Assembly (NCBI GenBank): GCA_017467805.1
Contig: JAFUKJ010000048.1
Coordinates: 1 to 64,000, forward strand
DNA: 64,000 bases
From: Lachnospiraceae bacterium
Lineage (GTDB): Bacteria > Bacillota > Clostridia > Lachnospirales > Lachnospiraceae
Direction of reading: 5' to 3'
The position numbers and the translations under genes are program-made. How positions within the stretch are numbered: the first letter of the stretch is position 1; each line of letters begins with the position of its first letter. The notes under the pieces were generated by a model. That model was not told the origin of the DNA. It was given only the letters and a program-made list of their open reading frames with translations, and did no database searches. This document shows, one piece after another, positions 34,701-41,952 of the stretch.

Positions 34701-34782
34701 CAACCGTTCTCCCCCAAAATTGCCAATTTACAATCAAAGCTAACATGAATAATATTATATATTTTCCCACTTTTATTTTCAT
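31732..34782 (-). CDS. Diguanylate cyclase with a fused binding-protein sensor (1016 aa)
   Basis: Makes the second messenger c-di-GMP. ATG 34782 is chosen, seven bases after AAGG; the frame is open nine codons further. After a signal-anchor segment comes a type 1 solute-binding domain (about 25-430) whose sequence resembles the mannan importer's binding protein (LYNKDVFDQAGITEVPKT against LYNKAVFEAAGVTELPKT). A second, type 3-like binding module (about 445-700), a membrane segment (about 715-735), a PAS-like part and a GGDEF domain follow. GGDEF is intact (residues 928-932); no RxxD inhibitory site was seen. It lies next to the mannan genes. Confidence 0.85.
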   Translation of the reverse strand: MKIKVGKYIILFMLALIVNWQFWGRTVVYAAQDEELSGTIEVISNVSEDHMKEYLEGFYKKYPNVEVKWTFYENYEEDVKKRIDSGDYGDVLFVPSYVGATEYTNYFVALGGRTLLSAKYNYMENSKNANDLVYGIPSSAYAVGILYNKDVFDQAGITEVPKTMEEFMQTLIDIKDRTEAIPFYTNYTDEWALRFWNNFPYVEMTGNADYYYNIVLGEPNVYLEGSTQYEVYKLLYDIVANGLCEEEPQNSGFEQAQKLLNEGKIACFVTGSWALAQTKEAGPNGDAIAFMPFPNEINGTQYVSVATDFCYGISKKSENRKAARAYIDYMLDESGYALDHERLSVNKTDPYPDSYGDMENVVLLIDNPAEGNNYGKWLQLSSNVRLEDGSGAKRIIEAASGISDESFEDITNDWHAKWESARTEDIPIVENEVEAIHSNVIITDEYEADFSPTERAFLKEQTQLRVGYLKNMAPFQYAKEGEFAGIAYEICSIVEENTGIDMEYYAFENTQQILEALNAKEIDMIAGIDKNAGYEGDIRYSREYLSCMNVVVRDDEQSMNFEESGTFAKVVGEKNVLNEGKEAGVIECASFAEAINKVEASEADYAVMNYYSADYYMKLEECKNVTMLPLSETGGLYLAFHKEVDTRLISICNKCIYGIPDNSIQVMLREYMVQPEKEVTLKRFIEDNPITCIMVVLGFCLLIVAAVVMVMQEKNKSAQKHAMDMQRYEFLASLVNEYLFEYDFRTDTISFDDKFRKKFGLPKELCMKDFEVRNEQGKVLEEIYRQYKDMKDDDGMTTAFQLCDKDNEVQWYRVFAHIIRDKNNKPNHLIGKVMNVQKEIEEKKEIEDKAHKDPLTGLYNREGFFYHLNKLYEKGETVEPMTVAVMDFDCFKSVNDTLGHAGGDMALCFLADTLMEMFANHAIVARYGGDEFMLMLYGMEEEMVRELLATLIRRMDTELVYHDITKKISISLGAVFTEEAVSFEEMFKVADMVLYQSKNTGKNRYGMMRFQEVESV

Positions 34783-34896
34783 AAGCTTACCTTTTCCTTG
34801 TAGATACACATTAATGAAACTAATTTTATATTTTATTTTATCACTATTTTCAGTCTATTTCAAACCAGCATGTATTAAAAACTGTTTTATAGCAAT

Positions 34897-34941
34897 AAGG
34901 CTATAGATATTTTTCTTCCAGAATCTACCTATAGCCTTATC
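34897..34941 (-). terminator. Terminator after the GH130 gene
   Basis: 10-bp arms AAGGCTATAG and CTATAGCCTT on the minus strand, just after the gene stop. The T-run is short, so strength is uncertain. Confidence 0.65.
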
Positions 34942-34946
34942 ATCAC

Positions 34947-35969
34947 TTATCTTCTTCCAATTTCCTTATCAGAATCTGAAAGCTTACTATTCTCTTTAAT
35001 ATAATCTACAATATCGTCAACCTCGGTAAATGCCAAGCCTACATAACTGTCTGCCGCGCCATAGTAGATTGCAATTCTTCCCGATTCTGCATCATGAATC
35101 GTTGCACATGGGAAGCATACATTTGGCACGAAACCTCTTTCCTCATACCACTCTTCCGGCGTTAAAAGAAAGTTCTCGCAACGATACTTCACAATGGATG
35201 GATTATCAATATCCAAAATCGCACCACCAATGCTGTATACTAGACCATTACAGGTTCCGCTTACACCATGATAAAACAGTAACCAGCCCTCGCTTGTCTC
35301 AATCGGAGCTGCACCGCCGCCAATCTTCACCGACTCCCACCATTCGTTGCCACGTCCCATGACATGTCTGTGCTTACCCCAATAAGTGAGGTCCGGACTC
35401 TCGCTTACAAAGATGTCACCAAATGGTGTATGACCACTATCGGAAGGTCTTGACAGCATCATGAAATTACCATCTATCTTTCTCGGGAAAAGCACTGCAT
35501 TTCTATTAAATGGAAGGAATGGATTCTCAATTCGTGTAAAGGTCTTGAAATCTGTTGTCTTAGCCATTCCAATTGCCGCACCATAAAAGTCTCCACACCA
35601 AATGATGTAATAGGTATCCTCTACCTTCACAAGACGTGGGTCATATGCATAGACTGGCATAAATGGCTCGCCATTCTCATCTACAAAATTAATCTTATTC
35701 TCATCAAAATCCCAGTGAATTGCATCCTTGCTTCTTCCCATGTAAATATATGGAATACCATTTGTCTGCTCTCCACGGAACACACCGATAAACTCATCTC
35801 CATAAGGCATAACAGCACTATTGAAGATTCTGGCAACTCCCTTTACTGGGTTACGTCCGATAATTGGATTCTCCTTGTAACGCCATATTGGTGCTCCGAT
35901 TATATTTTCTGGTCTATCCTGCCAAGGCATATTCGGTACTGCCTGGCTCATAATCTTTACTTTACTCAT
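34947..35969 (-). CDS. GH130 beta-mannoside phosphorylase (340 aa)
   Basis: Phosphorolyses beta-1,4-linked mannooligosaccharides or mannosyl-glucose to mannose 1-phosphate in the cytoplasm. The sequence shows GH130 hallmarks: ENPIIGRNPVKGVARIFNSAV, VFRGEQTNGIPYIYMGRS, YAYDPRLVKVEDTYYIIWCGD with the catalytic Asp, LFPRKIDGNFMMLSRPSD and GWLLFYHGVSG. The length is typical. It is the last gene of the unit with the ABC importer. Which GH130 subtype it is cannot be fixed by eye. Confidence 0.9.
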   Translation of the reverse strand: MSKVKIMSQAVPNMPWQDRPENIIGAPIWRYKENPIIGRNPVKGVARIFNSAVMPYGDEFIGVFRGEQTNGIPYIYMGRSKDAIHWDFDENKINFVDENGEPFMPVYAYDPRLVKVEDTYYIIWCGDFYGAAIGMAKTTDFKTFTRIENPFLPFNRNAVLFPRKIDGNFMMLSRPSDSGHTPFGDIFVSESPDLTYWGKHRHVMGRGNEWWESVKIGGGAAPIETSEGWLLFYHGVSGTCNGLVYSIGGAILDIDNPSIVKYRCENFLLTPEEWYEERGFVPNVCFPCATIHDAESGRIAIYYGAADSYVGLAFTEVDDIVDYIKENSKLSDSDKEIGRR

Positions 35970-35997
35970 TTCTATCTTCCTCTCTCTATCAAAAAAC

Positions 35998-36843
35998 TTA
36001 ACCTTTTACTGCTCCTGAGGTCAATCCGCTGTAAATCTGCTTCTGGAATAACAGGAATACAATCAACGCAGGAATCAAACTTATGATTACGCCTGCACAA
36101 ATCAAATTGTATTTGCTTCCAAGCGGTCCTACGAATGTATAAAGTGACAATGCCACTGTTTTTAACTCTGGCGAGCTTAAGTAAAGGCTCGCATTATAAT
36201 ATTCATTATACGTACCAACACCCTTTAAAATCATTACTGTTACAACTGCAGGCTTCAACAGTGGAAATAATATTTTAAAGAAAATGGTCATATAAGATGC
36301 CCCGTCAATATACGCTGACTCGTCCAATGAAGTTGATATATTTTCAAAAAACTGAATAAAAATATAGATTGCAATAACATCCGTTCCCATGGATAAAACA
36401 ATATATCCGAGCAAGCTGTTAATCAGATGCAATCTATACATCAACTGATAGGTCGATACCTGCATCGCAATACCTGGAAGCAATGTGGCAAATAAAAACA
36501 AGCTTCTTATCAAACCATTTCCAGGAAATTTGAATCGGTTCAAAACATATGCCAGCATAGAACCTATCATTACAGAACCAGCTACTACAAATATAAGAAT
36601 AATCGTAGAATTAATAAAAGCTCTGCCCATGTCTGCTTTCTGAAAAGCTTCTATAAAATTGTCAAAATTAAACCAATTCTCTGGCATTGTCATTACATTT
36701 GTTGTCTGATATTCCTCCTCTGTCTTAAAGGCCGTAATTACGCAGGAAACAATCGGCAGCAACGCCACAAAGGAAAAGAAAATTAATGAAAAATACTGGA
36801 TTACAATCCATGCATAATGCTTTATTTTTTGTACGATTGACAT
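35998..36843 (-). CDS. Sugar ABC transporter permease, MalG-type (281 aa)
   Basis: One of the two membrane subunits of the oligosaccharide importer. It has an N-terminal membrane segment, five further segments and the EAA-loop-like stretch DESAYIDGASYMTIFFKILFPLLKPAVVTVMIL in the usual place. The other permease precedes it by two bases. The ATP-binding subunit is not in this window, as is common for carbohydrate importers that share one ATPase. Confidence 0.9.
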   Translation of the reverse strand: MSIVQKIKHYAWIVIQYFSLIFFSFVALLPIVSCVITAFKTEEEYQTTNVMTMPENWFNFDNFIEAFQKADMGRAFINSTIILIFVVAGSVMIGSMLAYVLNRFKFPGNGLIRSLFLFATLLPGIAMQVSTYQLMYRLHLINSLLGYIVLSMGTDVIAIYIFIQFFENISTSLDESAYIDGASYMTIFFKILFPLLKPAVVTVMILKGVGTYNEYYNASLYLSSPELKTVALSLYTFVGPLGSKYNLICAGVIISLIPALIVFLLFQKQIYSGLTSGAVKG

Positions 36844-36845
36844 AA

Positions 36846-37838
36846 TTATCCTCTCCTTTTCAATCTTGCTTTTTCTCTTGCCAGCTTCTTCTCACGTCTC
36901 TTAGCTGCATTTACATCTTCATCCTCTCCATCCTTGAAGACATACTTGAAGAAAAGCTTCTGTAAAACTGTTGCTGCGAAAATTATCAGCAACAATATAA
37001 TCGCCATAGCTGATGCAAGTCCAACCTTCTGACTTGTATGCGCTATTTCATGCATCTTTACAAAGTATGTCGCTGTACCATTTGCACCACCCGACATGAT
37101 AACAAACGGAGGCTCAAATGCACTTAACGAACCTGTAATAGACATAATCAGATTTAACATAACAATAGTTTTAATACTTGGTAGCATAATATATTTAAAC
37201 TGCTGCCATTTATTTGCACCGTCTAACATAGCTGCTTCATACAGCTCATTATCAACTGACATCATCGCACCAATAAACAGAACCATATTGTTACCAAAAT
37301 ATTTCCAAACACTAGTCGCAACTAATGAAACATTATTGATGCTTGTATCCTTCAGCCAATACGGAAGATTTTCCAACTCAAAGCCAAACCATTGAAGAAC
37401 TGTATCAAATACAAATCCTCTCGTATAAAAGAACTTAAAAATAAATCCAATCGCAATACCATTAATCAGATACGGAAAGAACATACATCCCTTGAAGAAG
37501 TTTCCTCCCTTTACCTTGAAGCTCAAAATTGCCGCAAGATATAGCGCTAACGCCAGCTGAACAACAGCACCGCACATATAATACACAGATAACCATAATG
37601 CCTGAAAACAGTCATCTCTTTTAAATACATCTATATAGTTTTTTAAACCGATAAACTCTCTTTCTCCTACATACTTCATCTTGTAGAAGCTGAATTTAAA
37701 CATTTCCGCAAATGGAAAATATGTAAATGTCAAAAGCAGTGCAAGGGGCACCGCCATAAACAATACAATAATGATTGCCTGCTGCCCCTTTCTGCCACGA
37801 AGCCATTTACGAAGATTGAATGGAGTTGTTCTCGTCAT
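36846..37838 (-). CDS. Sugar ABC transporter permease, MalF-type (330 aa)
   Basis: The second membrane subunit. It has a membrane segment at the N-terminus (IIIVLFMAVPLALLLTFTYF), several more, and the EAA-type motif ELYEAAMLDGANKWQQFKYIMLPSIKTIVMLNLIMS. A long charged C-terminal tail (DGEDEDVNAAKRREKKLAREKARLKRRG) is unusual in length. It lies 15 bases from the binding-protein gene, in one operon with it. Confidence 0.9.
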   Translation of the reverse strand: MTRTTPFNLRKWLRGRKGQQAIIIVLFMAVPLALLLTFTYFPFAEMFKFSFYKMKYVGEREFIGLKNYIDVFKRDDCFQALWLSVYYMCGAVVQLALALYLAAILSFKVKGGNFFKGCMFFPYLINGIAIGFIFKFFYTRGFVFDTVLQWFGFELENLPYWLKDTSINNVSLVATSVWKYFGNNMVLFIGAMMSVDNELYEAAMLDGANKWQQFKYIMLPSIKTIVMLNLIMSITGSLSAFEPPFVIMSGGANGTATYFVKMHEIAHTSQKVGLASAMAIILLLIIFAATVLQKLFFKYVFKDGEDEDVNAAKRREKKLAREKARLKRRG

Positions 37839-37853
37839 GCAACCTTCCTCCTT

Positions 37854-39260
37854 TTAATACTTAACTTCGATTCCTAATGAACTCTGTGCATTATTCCATG
37901 CCTCTGTCCACTCAGCCATAAGCTCATCAAATGAACCGCCATTAGCTGCAATTTCAACGATTCTCTGAACCTTTAAGTCTCCACCTGCATTGAAGTTCAA
38001 CTCTGACTCAGCGTTCATCTCATTCATAACATCCTCTTCACCTGCTAAGGATGTCTCATTATTTACAATCTCAACACCATCAAATACGAATGATGTAGGA
38101 GCTGTCTTAGAGATTGGATATCCGCCTTCGAAATCACACCAGCCTGACTTTTCTACCATCCACTTTACAAATACCATAGCTGCTGTCTGATTTGTAGCTG
38201 ATGCCTTTGCATTGATTGCATATGAGTAGTCAGGACCTGCTGTTGCATACTGCTTTCCATCGATTGTGATAGGGAATGGCATATAACCGATATCATCACC
38301 ATTCTCACCAGCAGCCTTCATCTGTGCGACAGCCCATGAACCAAGAACCATAGTTCCGATTTCGCCTCTGTTAATCATTCCCTTACAGCCTTCCCAGTCT
38401 GTTGTAGAATAATCTTCTTCTGTTAAGCCCATAGAAACTGCATCAAAAAGAATCTTATATAATGCATATGCGCCTGTTCCATCACCATTGTCCTTAAATG
38501 GCTCTGCTGTATATGCAAACTTCTGATTTAACCATGTTGTATCGCCTGTTGTAATGGCGCCAAGGAATGCATCCCACTGGCCACCCATTGTCCAACCAGC
38601 TGCATAGTTAGTATAAAGAGGAATCGCATCCGTATTATCATTAATCAACTGTAATGCTGCGATGAACTCGTCTGGAGTCTTAGGTAACTCTGTCACACCT
38701 GCTGCCTCAAATACAGCCTTGTTATAAAGAAGACCCTGTGCATTTCCCATGTAACCGATACCGTAGCACATACCGTCATACTTCTGATTATCAGCAAAAT
38801 TAATGAACTCTGACATCTCTTCTACTGTTCCGTAAGGAAGGAAATATGTAGATAAATCCTTTGCATCTACAGAAGGGATAAACATTACATCGCCCCAATC
38901 CTCTGTAGGTAAACGAAGAAGTGCTGTCTCTGCGTAATCTGTGATACCCTCTGTCTCAACAGTGATATTTGGATATACTTTATTGAACTCTGCAATTAAG
39001 TTTGCCATTGTACCGTCTTCCTCACGGTCTGTCTTATGATGCATAAATTTGATTGTTGCAGTAAGATCTGTGTACTCTTCACCCAAATCAACCTCTGCAT
39101 AAGTAGGTACTGCTGTTTCTGTTGTTGCTGTCTTTTCTTCTGTAACCTCTGTTGTGTCAGTCTTGGTATCAGTGTTTGATATTTCACTGCTACCACATGC
39201 AGCTAATGACATTGTCATGATTGCTGCCATTCCAAGTGCAATTGCTTTTCTTAACTTCAT
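37854..39260 (-). CDS. Oligosaccharide-binding lipoprotein of the ABC importer (468 aa)
   Basis: Captures the sugar outside the cell and hands it to the permeases. The lipoprotein signal is RKAIALGMAAIMTMSLAACGSS, a Thr/Glu-rich linker follows, then a type 1 solute-binding fold (LLYNKAVFEAAGVTELPKTPDEF, MINRGEIGTMVLGSWAVAQMK). It leads the operon with two permeases and the GH130 gene, which points to mannooligosaccharides as ligand. The sensor part of the nearby diguanylate cyclase is a relative. Confidence 0.92.
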   Translation of the reverse strand: MKLRKAIALGMAAIMTMSLAACGSSEISNTDTKTDTTEVTEEKTATTETAVPTYAEVDLGEEYTDLTATIKFMHHKTDREEDGTMANLIAEFNKVYPNITVETEGITDYAETALLRLPTEDWGDVMFIPSVDAKDLSTYFLPYGTVEEMSEFINFADNQKYDGMCYGIGYMGNAQGLLYNKAVFEAAGVTELPKTPDEFIAALQLINDNTDAIPLYTNYAAGWTMGGQWDAFLGAITTGDTTWLNQKFAYTAEPFKDNGDGTGAYALYKILFDAVSMGLTEEDYSTTDWEGCKGMINRGEIGTMVLGSWAVAQMKAAGENGDDIGYMPFPITIDGKQYATAGPDYSYAINAKASATNQTAAMVFVKWMVEKSGWCDFEGGYPISKTAPTSFVFDGVEIVNNETSLAGEEDVMNEMNAESELNFNAGGDLKVQRIVEIAANGGSFDELMAEWTEAWNNAQSSLGIEVKY

Positions 39261-39356
39261 TTCATTAACCTCCCATTTTTAAGTTGTTTTAGCTAATATT
39301 TAGCTTGTTCTTAATCTATATCAAAAGACTAATTTAGTCACTACTTATTATTGCGG

Positions 39357-39371
39357 ATAATCGCCGATTAT
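39357..39371. promoter_or_regulatory. Candidate operator of the mannan operon
   Basis: ATAATCG-C-CGATTAT, a near-perfect palindrome flanked on both sides by TTATTGCG (39348-39355, 39368-39375), about 100 bases before the binding-protein gene. The other ~300 bases up to the next terminator are AT-rich with three TTTAGCTA repeats and no ORF. A LacI- or AraC-type regulator would be the usual partner; none is in the window. Confidence 0.45.
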
Positions 39372-39587
39372 TGCGTTTTTATTGCTTTTCCATGTTATAC
39401 ACAAAGTAAAAAGCTTAAATTTGTAGCTAATTACTAGTTAAAAAGAATAAAAATCAATTGTTAAATTTAGTTTTTAGCTAAGAAAATTAATTGTTTTTAA
39501 ATTTATTTTAGCTATTTAATTAGTTTTGTATTAAAAATTAGTAATTGTTTGGTTTACAAAATACACACTACTAGGTGCACATATAAA

Positions 39588-39633
39588 AAAGCTGCGACAT
39601 ATGATGCTTACAAAACACCTATATCACAGCTTT
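39588..39633 (-). terminator. Terminator after the 95-residue gene
   Basis: Minus-strand arms AAAGCTGTGATAT and ATATGTCGCAGCTTT pair with two G-U pairs, followed by TTTTTT. Confidence 0.6.
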
Positions 39634-39720
39634 ACTCTCTTATAATTCTTTATACCTTAAATCAATGGTAAATATTAGATATCATATCAATCCACTGACC
39701 AATGTACCAAAATGCCCAAA

Positions 39721-40008
39721 TCAAATATGCCAACCCAATTGCTCCCTGCTTATCCTTGCTTTTTCGATAATCTCTTCTTTATTACAGTACATATTCGGAA
39801 TCATCAATTCATCAACATCATCAGAAAAGCGTCCTGCCATTTCCGCCAACTCTCCAAACAATACATTCTCTTCATTCGTTAACTCATCATAATCTAATTC
39901 CAAATTGTATATCCTTGTAAATTCATCACAAAATGTTCCTATTTCGTATAAGTCATTAAGCAACCCATCTACTAAATACCGTAACTTATCTTTTTCATTC
40001 ATATTCAT
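39721..40008 (-). CDS. Small acidic protein, possible immunity protein (95 aa)
   Basis: A soluble helical protein with many acidic residues (NEKDKLRYLVDGLLNDLYEIGTFCDEF, DVDELMIPNMYCNKEE). I recognise no family. It is last in a line of small minus-strand genes (barstar-like remnant, 131- and 164-residue proteins) that follow a broken surface-toxin end. Immunity proteins against contact toxins are usually small, acidic and arrayed in this way, so that role is the best guess. Confidence 0.5.
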   Translation of the reverse strand: MNMNEKDKLRYLVDGLLNDLYEIGTFCDEFTRIYNLELDYDELTNEENVLFGELAEMAGRFSDDVDELMIPNMYCNKEEIIEKARISREQLGWHI

Positions 40009-40115
40009 ACTCCTATTTTATTACTGGTAGTTTAACACAAGCTCCCTCTTACTCTAAACTCTTCTATTTGGATAATGTTTGGGGAATCAAAAGCAGCACC
40101 ATAATATACACTAAT

Positions 40116-40375
40116 TTACAATTCGATTTCAAACACTACTCCATCCAACTCAGCCGAAGCATCTTCAAATACACATTTTAAATCTTCTGCATATTTTCCT
40201 AGCTGTTTATAACTCTCATTATAGTATTTCCACTTAATTCGGATAGGTTCCTCAATCCATCCTGTCATACAATCCCAAAGAGCATCTAAATTATTCCCGT
40301 AATATTCTGGCAAATCAAATGTCTTCGCACAATAAGCTAATGCCGGAATTTCACATAATATTGTATCCCCTTCAC
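40116..40375 (-). pseudogene. Barstar-like (barnase inhibitor family) gene without a proper start
   Basis: The core LPEYYGNNLDALWDCMTGWIEEPIRIKWKYY is typical of barstar-type ribonuclease inhibitors, down to the acidic tail. The frame stays open upstream (VSEGDTILCEIPALAYCAKTFD) into the end of the previous gene, but holds no ATG or GTG; the only start is a TTG at 40313 without a ribosome site, which would remove the first strand and helix. The N-terminus was probably replaced or lost. It may be inactive. Loss of function is inferred, not proven. Confidence 0.68.
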
Positions 40376-40771
40376 TTACAAATAATCCCCATGTACTATA
40401 TCATTTACTTGTATTAAGTCCTTTCTGGAAATCTTATAATAAAACCAATCTCCATTTATAACATCCATGACTTTATCTACAGGAATATAATATTCATCAC
40501 TACATACTAATACTTTAATCATAGATTTTTTCCCGACAAATATATCTTTATCTATAATATTGCACAGAATAGCATCTTCTTTCTGTTCTACAATTTCTCC
40601 AAATAGCTTTATTTTACACTGGTATTGTTTTTGTAATTCCATAAATTCAAAGTTTCGTTCCTCAACAAGTCCCGAGTCATCAAAACATACATCTACTGTC
40701 CCAGTTATAATATTTTCCAATTTTATTTGTCTTGTCATTACATCATCTTGAATAGACAGTACCTTATACAT
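40376..40771 (-). CDS. Unknown protein in the immunity-like cluster (131 aa)
   Basis: A soluble beta-rich protein (IQDDVMTRQIKLENIITGTVDVCFDD, MIKVLVCSDEYYIPVDKVMDVI) with no known motif. Its start overlaps the end of the 164-residue gene by eight bases, so the two are translated together. Members of toxin/immunity arrays often look like this. A true function cannot be assigned. Confidence 0.5.
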   Translation of the reverse strand: MYKVLSIQDDVMTRQIKLENIITGTVDVCFDDSGLVEERNFEFMELQKQYQCKIKLFGEIVEQKEDAILCNIIDKDIFVGKKSMIKVLVCSDEYYIPVDKVMDVINGDWFYYKISRKDLIQVNDIVHGDYL

Positions 40772-41258
40772 ATATTTTCTCCAACTTCTTCTTTTGTTCC
40801 CTCATCTCTCTCATGGGTTTCGACTTTAGCAATTCCTTATTTTCTCGACTAATACATTCCATAAACTCTCCAACAGCTCTATAAATCTCCATGCAATATT
40901 CCTTATGGTCTACTCTCTCACACCACAGAACTCTATTTCCATGTTCATGTATACAGGATATTATCAAATCTACTTCTAACTTCAAGTGCAATCTTAATAA
41001 GTTACTTGACAATAACTGTATTTCATATTCTTGTCCATCATGCGTACGGATAGCGCCTTCTGCCATTTTATACAAAGCATACCAGATATCTTCTGTCCAT
41101 TCTTCCCCTGGAAATAATTCTCTCTGCGGACAATACCCTACTGCTTGATGATTTACACAAAGTTCAACTCCTCCGTAAATACTAAGCCATTCTTTCATAA
41201 AATCCTTAGTCCTATATTGGCGAATATCATCCGTAATTTTAAAATGTATTTTTACCAT
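40764..41258 (-). CDS. Unknown protein in the immunity-like cluster (164 aa)
   Basis: A soluble protein with several conserved-looking aromatic residues (EWLSIYGGVELCVNHQAVGYCPQRELFPGEEWTEDIWYALYKMAEG) and a basic C-terminal helix (SKPMREMREQKKKLEKIYV). It starts 26 bases after the stop of the toxin-end fragment. I know no family name with confidence; immunity protein is the contextual guess. Confidence 0.5.
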   Translation of the reverse strand: MVKIHFKITDDIRQYRTKDFMKEWLSIYGGVELCVNHQAVGYCPQRELFPGEEWTEDIWYALYKMAEGAIRTHDGQEYEIQLLSSNLLRLHLKLEVDLIISCIHEHGNRVLWCERVDHKEYCMEIYRAVGEFMECISRENKELLKSKPMREMREQKKKLEKIYV

Positions 41259-41283
41259 CTTACTCTTCCTTCATATTTGTATA

Positions 41284-41737
41284 CTACAAAACGACTTTTT
41301 CTTGATGAATATTTCTATATTCATCTATCTCTGCCTGCCAACCTCTAATTGCTTCATCACTAATCTTGTCTTCCAAACCATTCTCTATCATTCTGTTTTT
41401 TCGCTCTTCAATTGATGGAATATGTCCAATTCTTTTACTTTTACACTTCTCTATAAATGCAATAAAACTTGTAGTCAACTCAGCCATATCAAATCTATCA
41501 TGGTAAACAAAATATACTTTATTATAATTGTAATCTGCAATTCCTATCGCTATCTTATTACCAAAGACATTATATCCTATTGAAACTTTAGTATATCTAA
41601 GTTTATTAATATATTCAATTGCTTGTTGCTTATCCAAATATCTATTACCAGCAAAAGAATACAATCTAACCTGTTGCGTTACAATCTCCTGACCATCAGC
41701 AATTCCATTGCCATCAAAATCAGACTTTAACGAATTC
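41284..41737 (-). pseudogene. 3' fragment of a large surface or polymorphic-toxin gene
   Basis: The frame is open from a stop near 41740 and begins NSLKSDFDGNGIADGQEIVT, a calcium-loop repeat of the DSDGDG kind seen near the C-terminal end of long surface proteins. It continues into a 126-residue region (YSFAGNRYLDKQQAIEYINK...) followed by the gene's natural stop. No start codon with a ribosome site exists at the 5' border, which coincides with an abrupt change to atpC-like sequence at the shared bases CGAATTC. The gene therefore seems cut off and fused to the atp relic. The small genes behind it may be its immunity genes. Confidence 0.62.
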
Positions 41738-41886
41738 TAGTGATTGAACGTCTTAGAGCAGCCTCTGCCCTAATCATATCGATGTCCGCACCACCGCTGG
41801 AAAGTCTGCCTTGCGCTCTTTCTCTTGCTGCTCTGCTATGTGGAATGGCTCGCTCCTGACGGCTCGTTCATCTGACCGAATACCAT
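41731..41886 (-). pseudogene. Collapsed copy of atpD-atpC
   Basis: Three short pieces match the atp operon in the same strand and order. 41850-41886 matches atpD near 45746-45782 (coding MVFGQMNEP) with one mismatch in ~37 bases. 41836-41852 matches atpD near 45168-45184. 41731-41840 matches the atpC 3' end at 44618-44733 at roughly 85-90%. The atpD and atpC pieces join at shared GCAGAGCAG, so an earlier copy of the two genes shrank by deletions at short repeats. No product can be made. Confidence 0.78.
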
Positions 41887-41888
41887 GC

Positions 41889-41929
41889 AAAAGCGATTCA
41901 ACCCTATGTATATAGAGCGAATCGCTTTT
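41889..41929 (-). terminator. Terminator after the GH5 mannanase gene
   Basis: Perfect 11-bp stem AAAAGCGATTC/GAATCGCTTTT with a 19-base loop; T-rich sequence follows in either direction. Confidence 0.75.
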
Positions 41930-41952
41930 TTGCATATCCTTAAATATAATAA

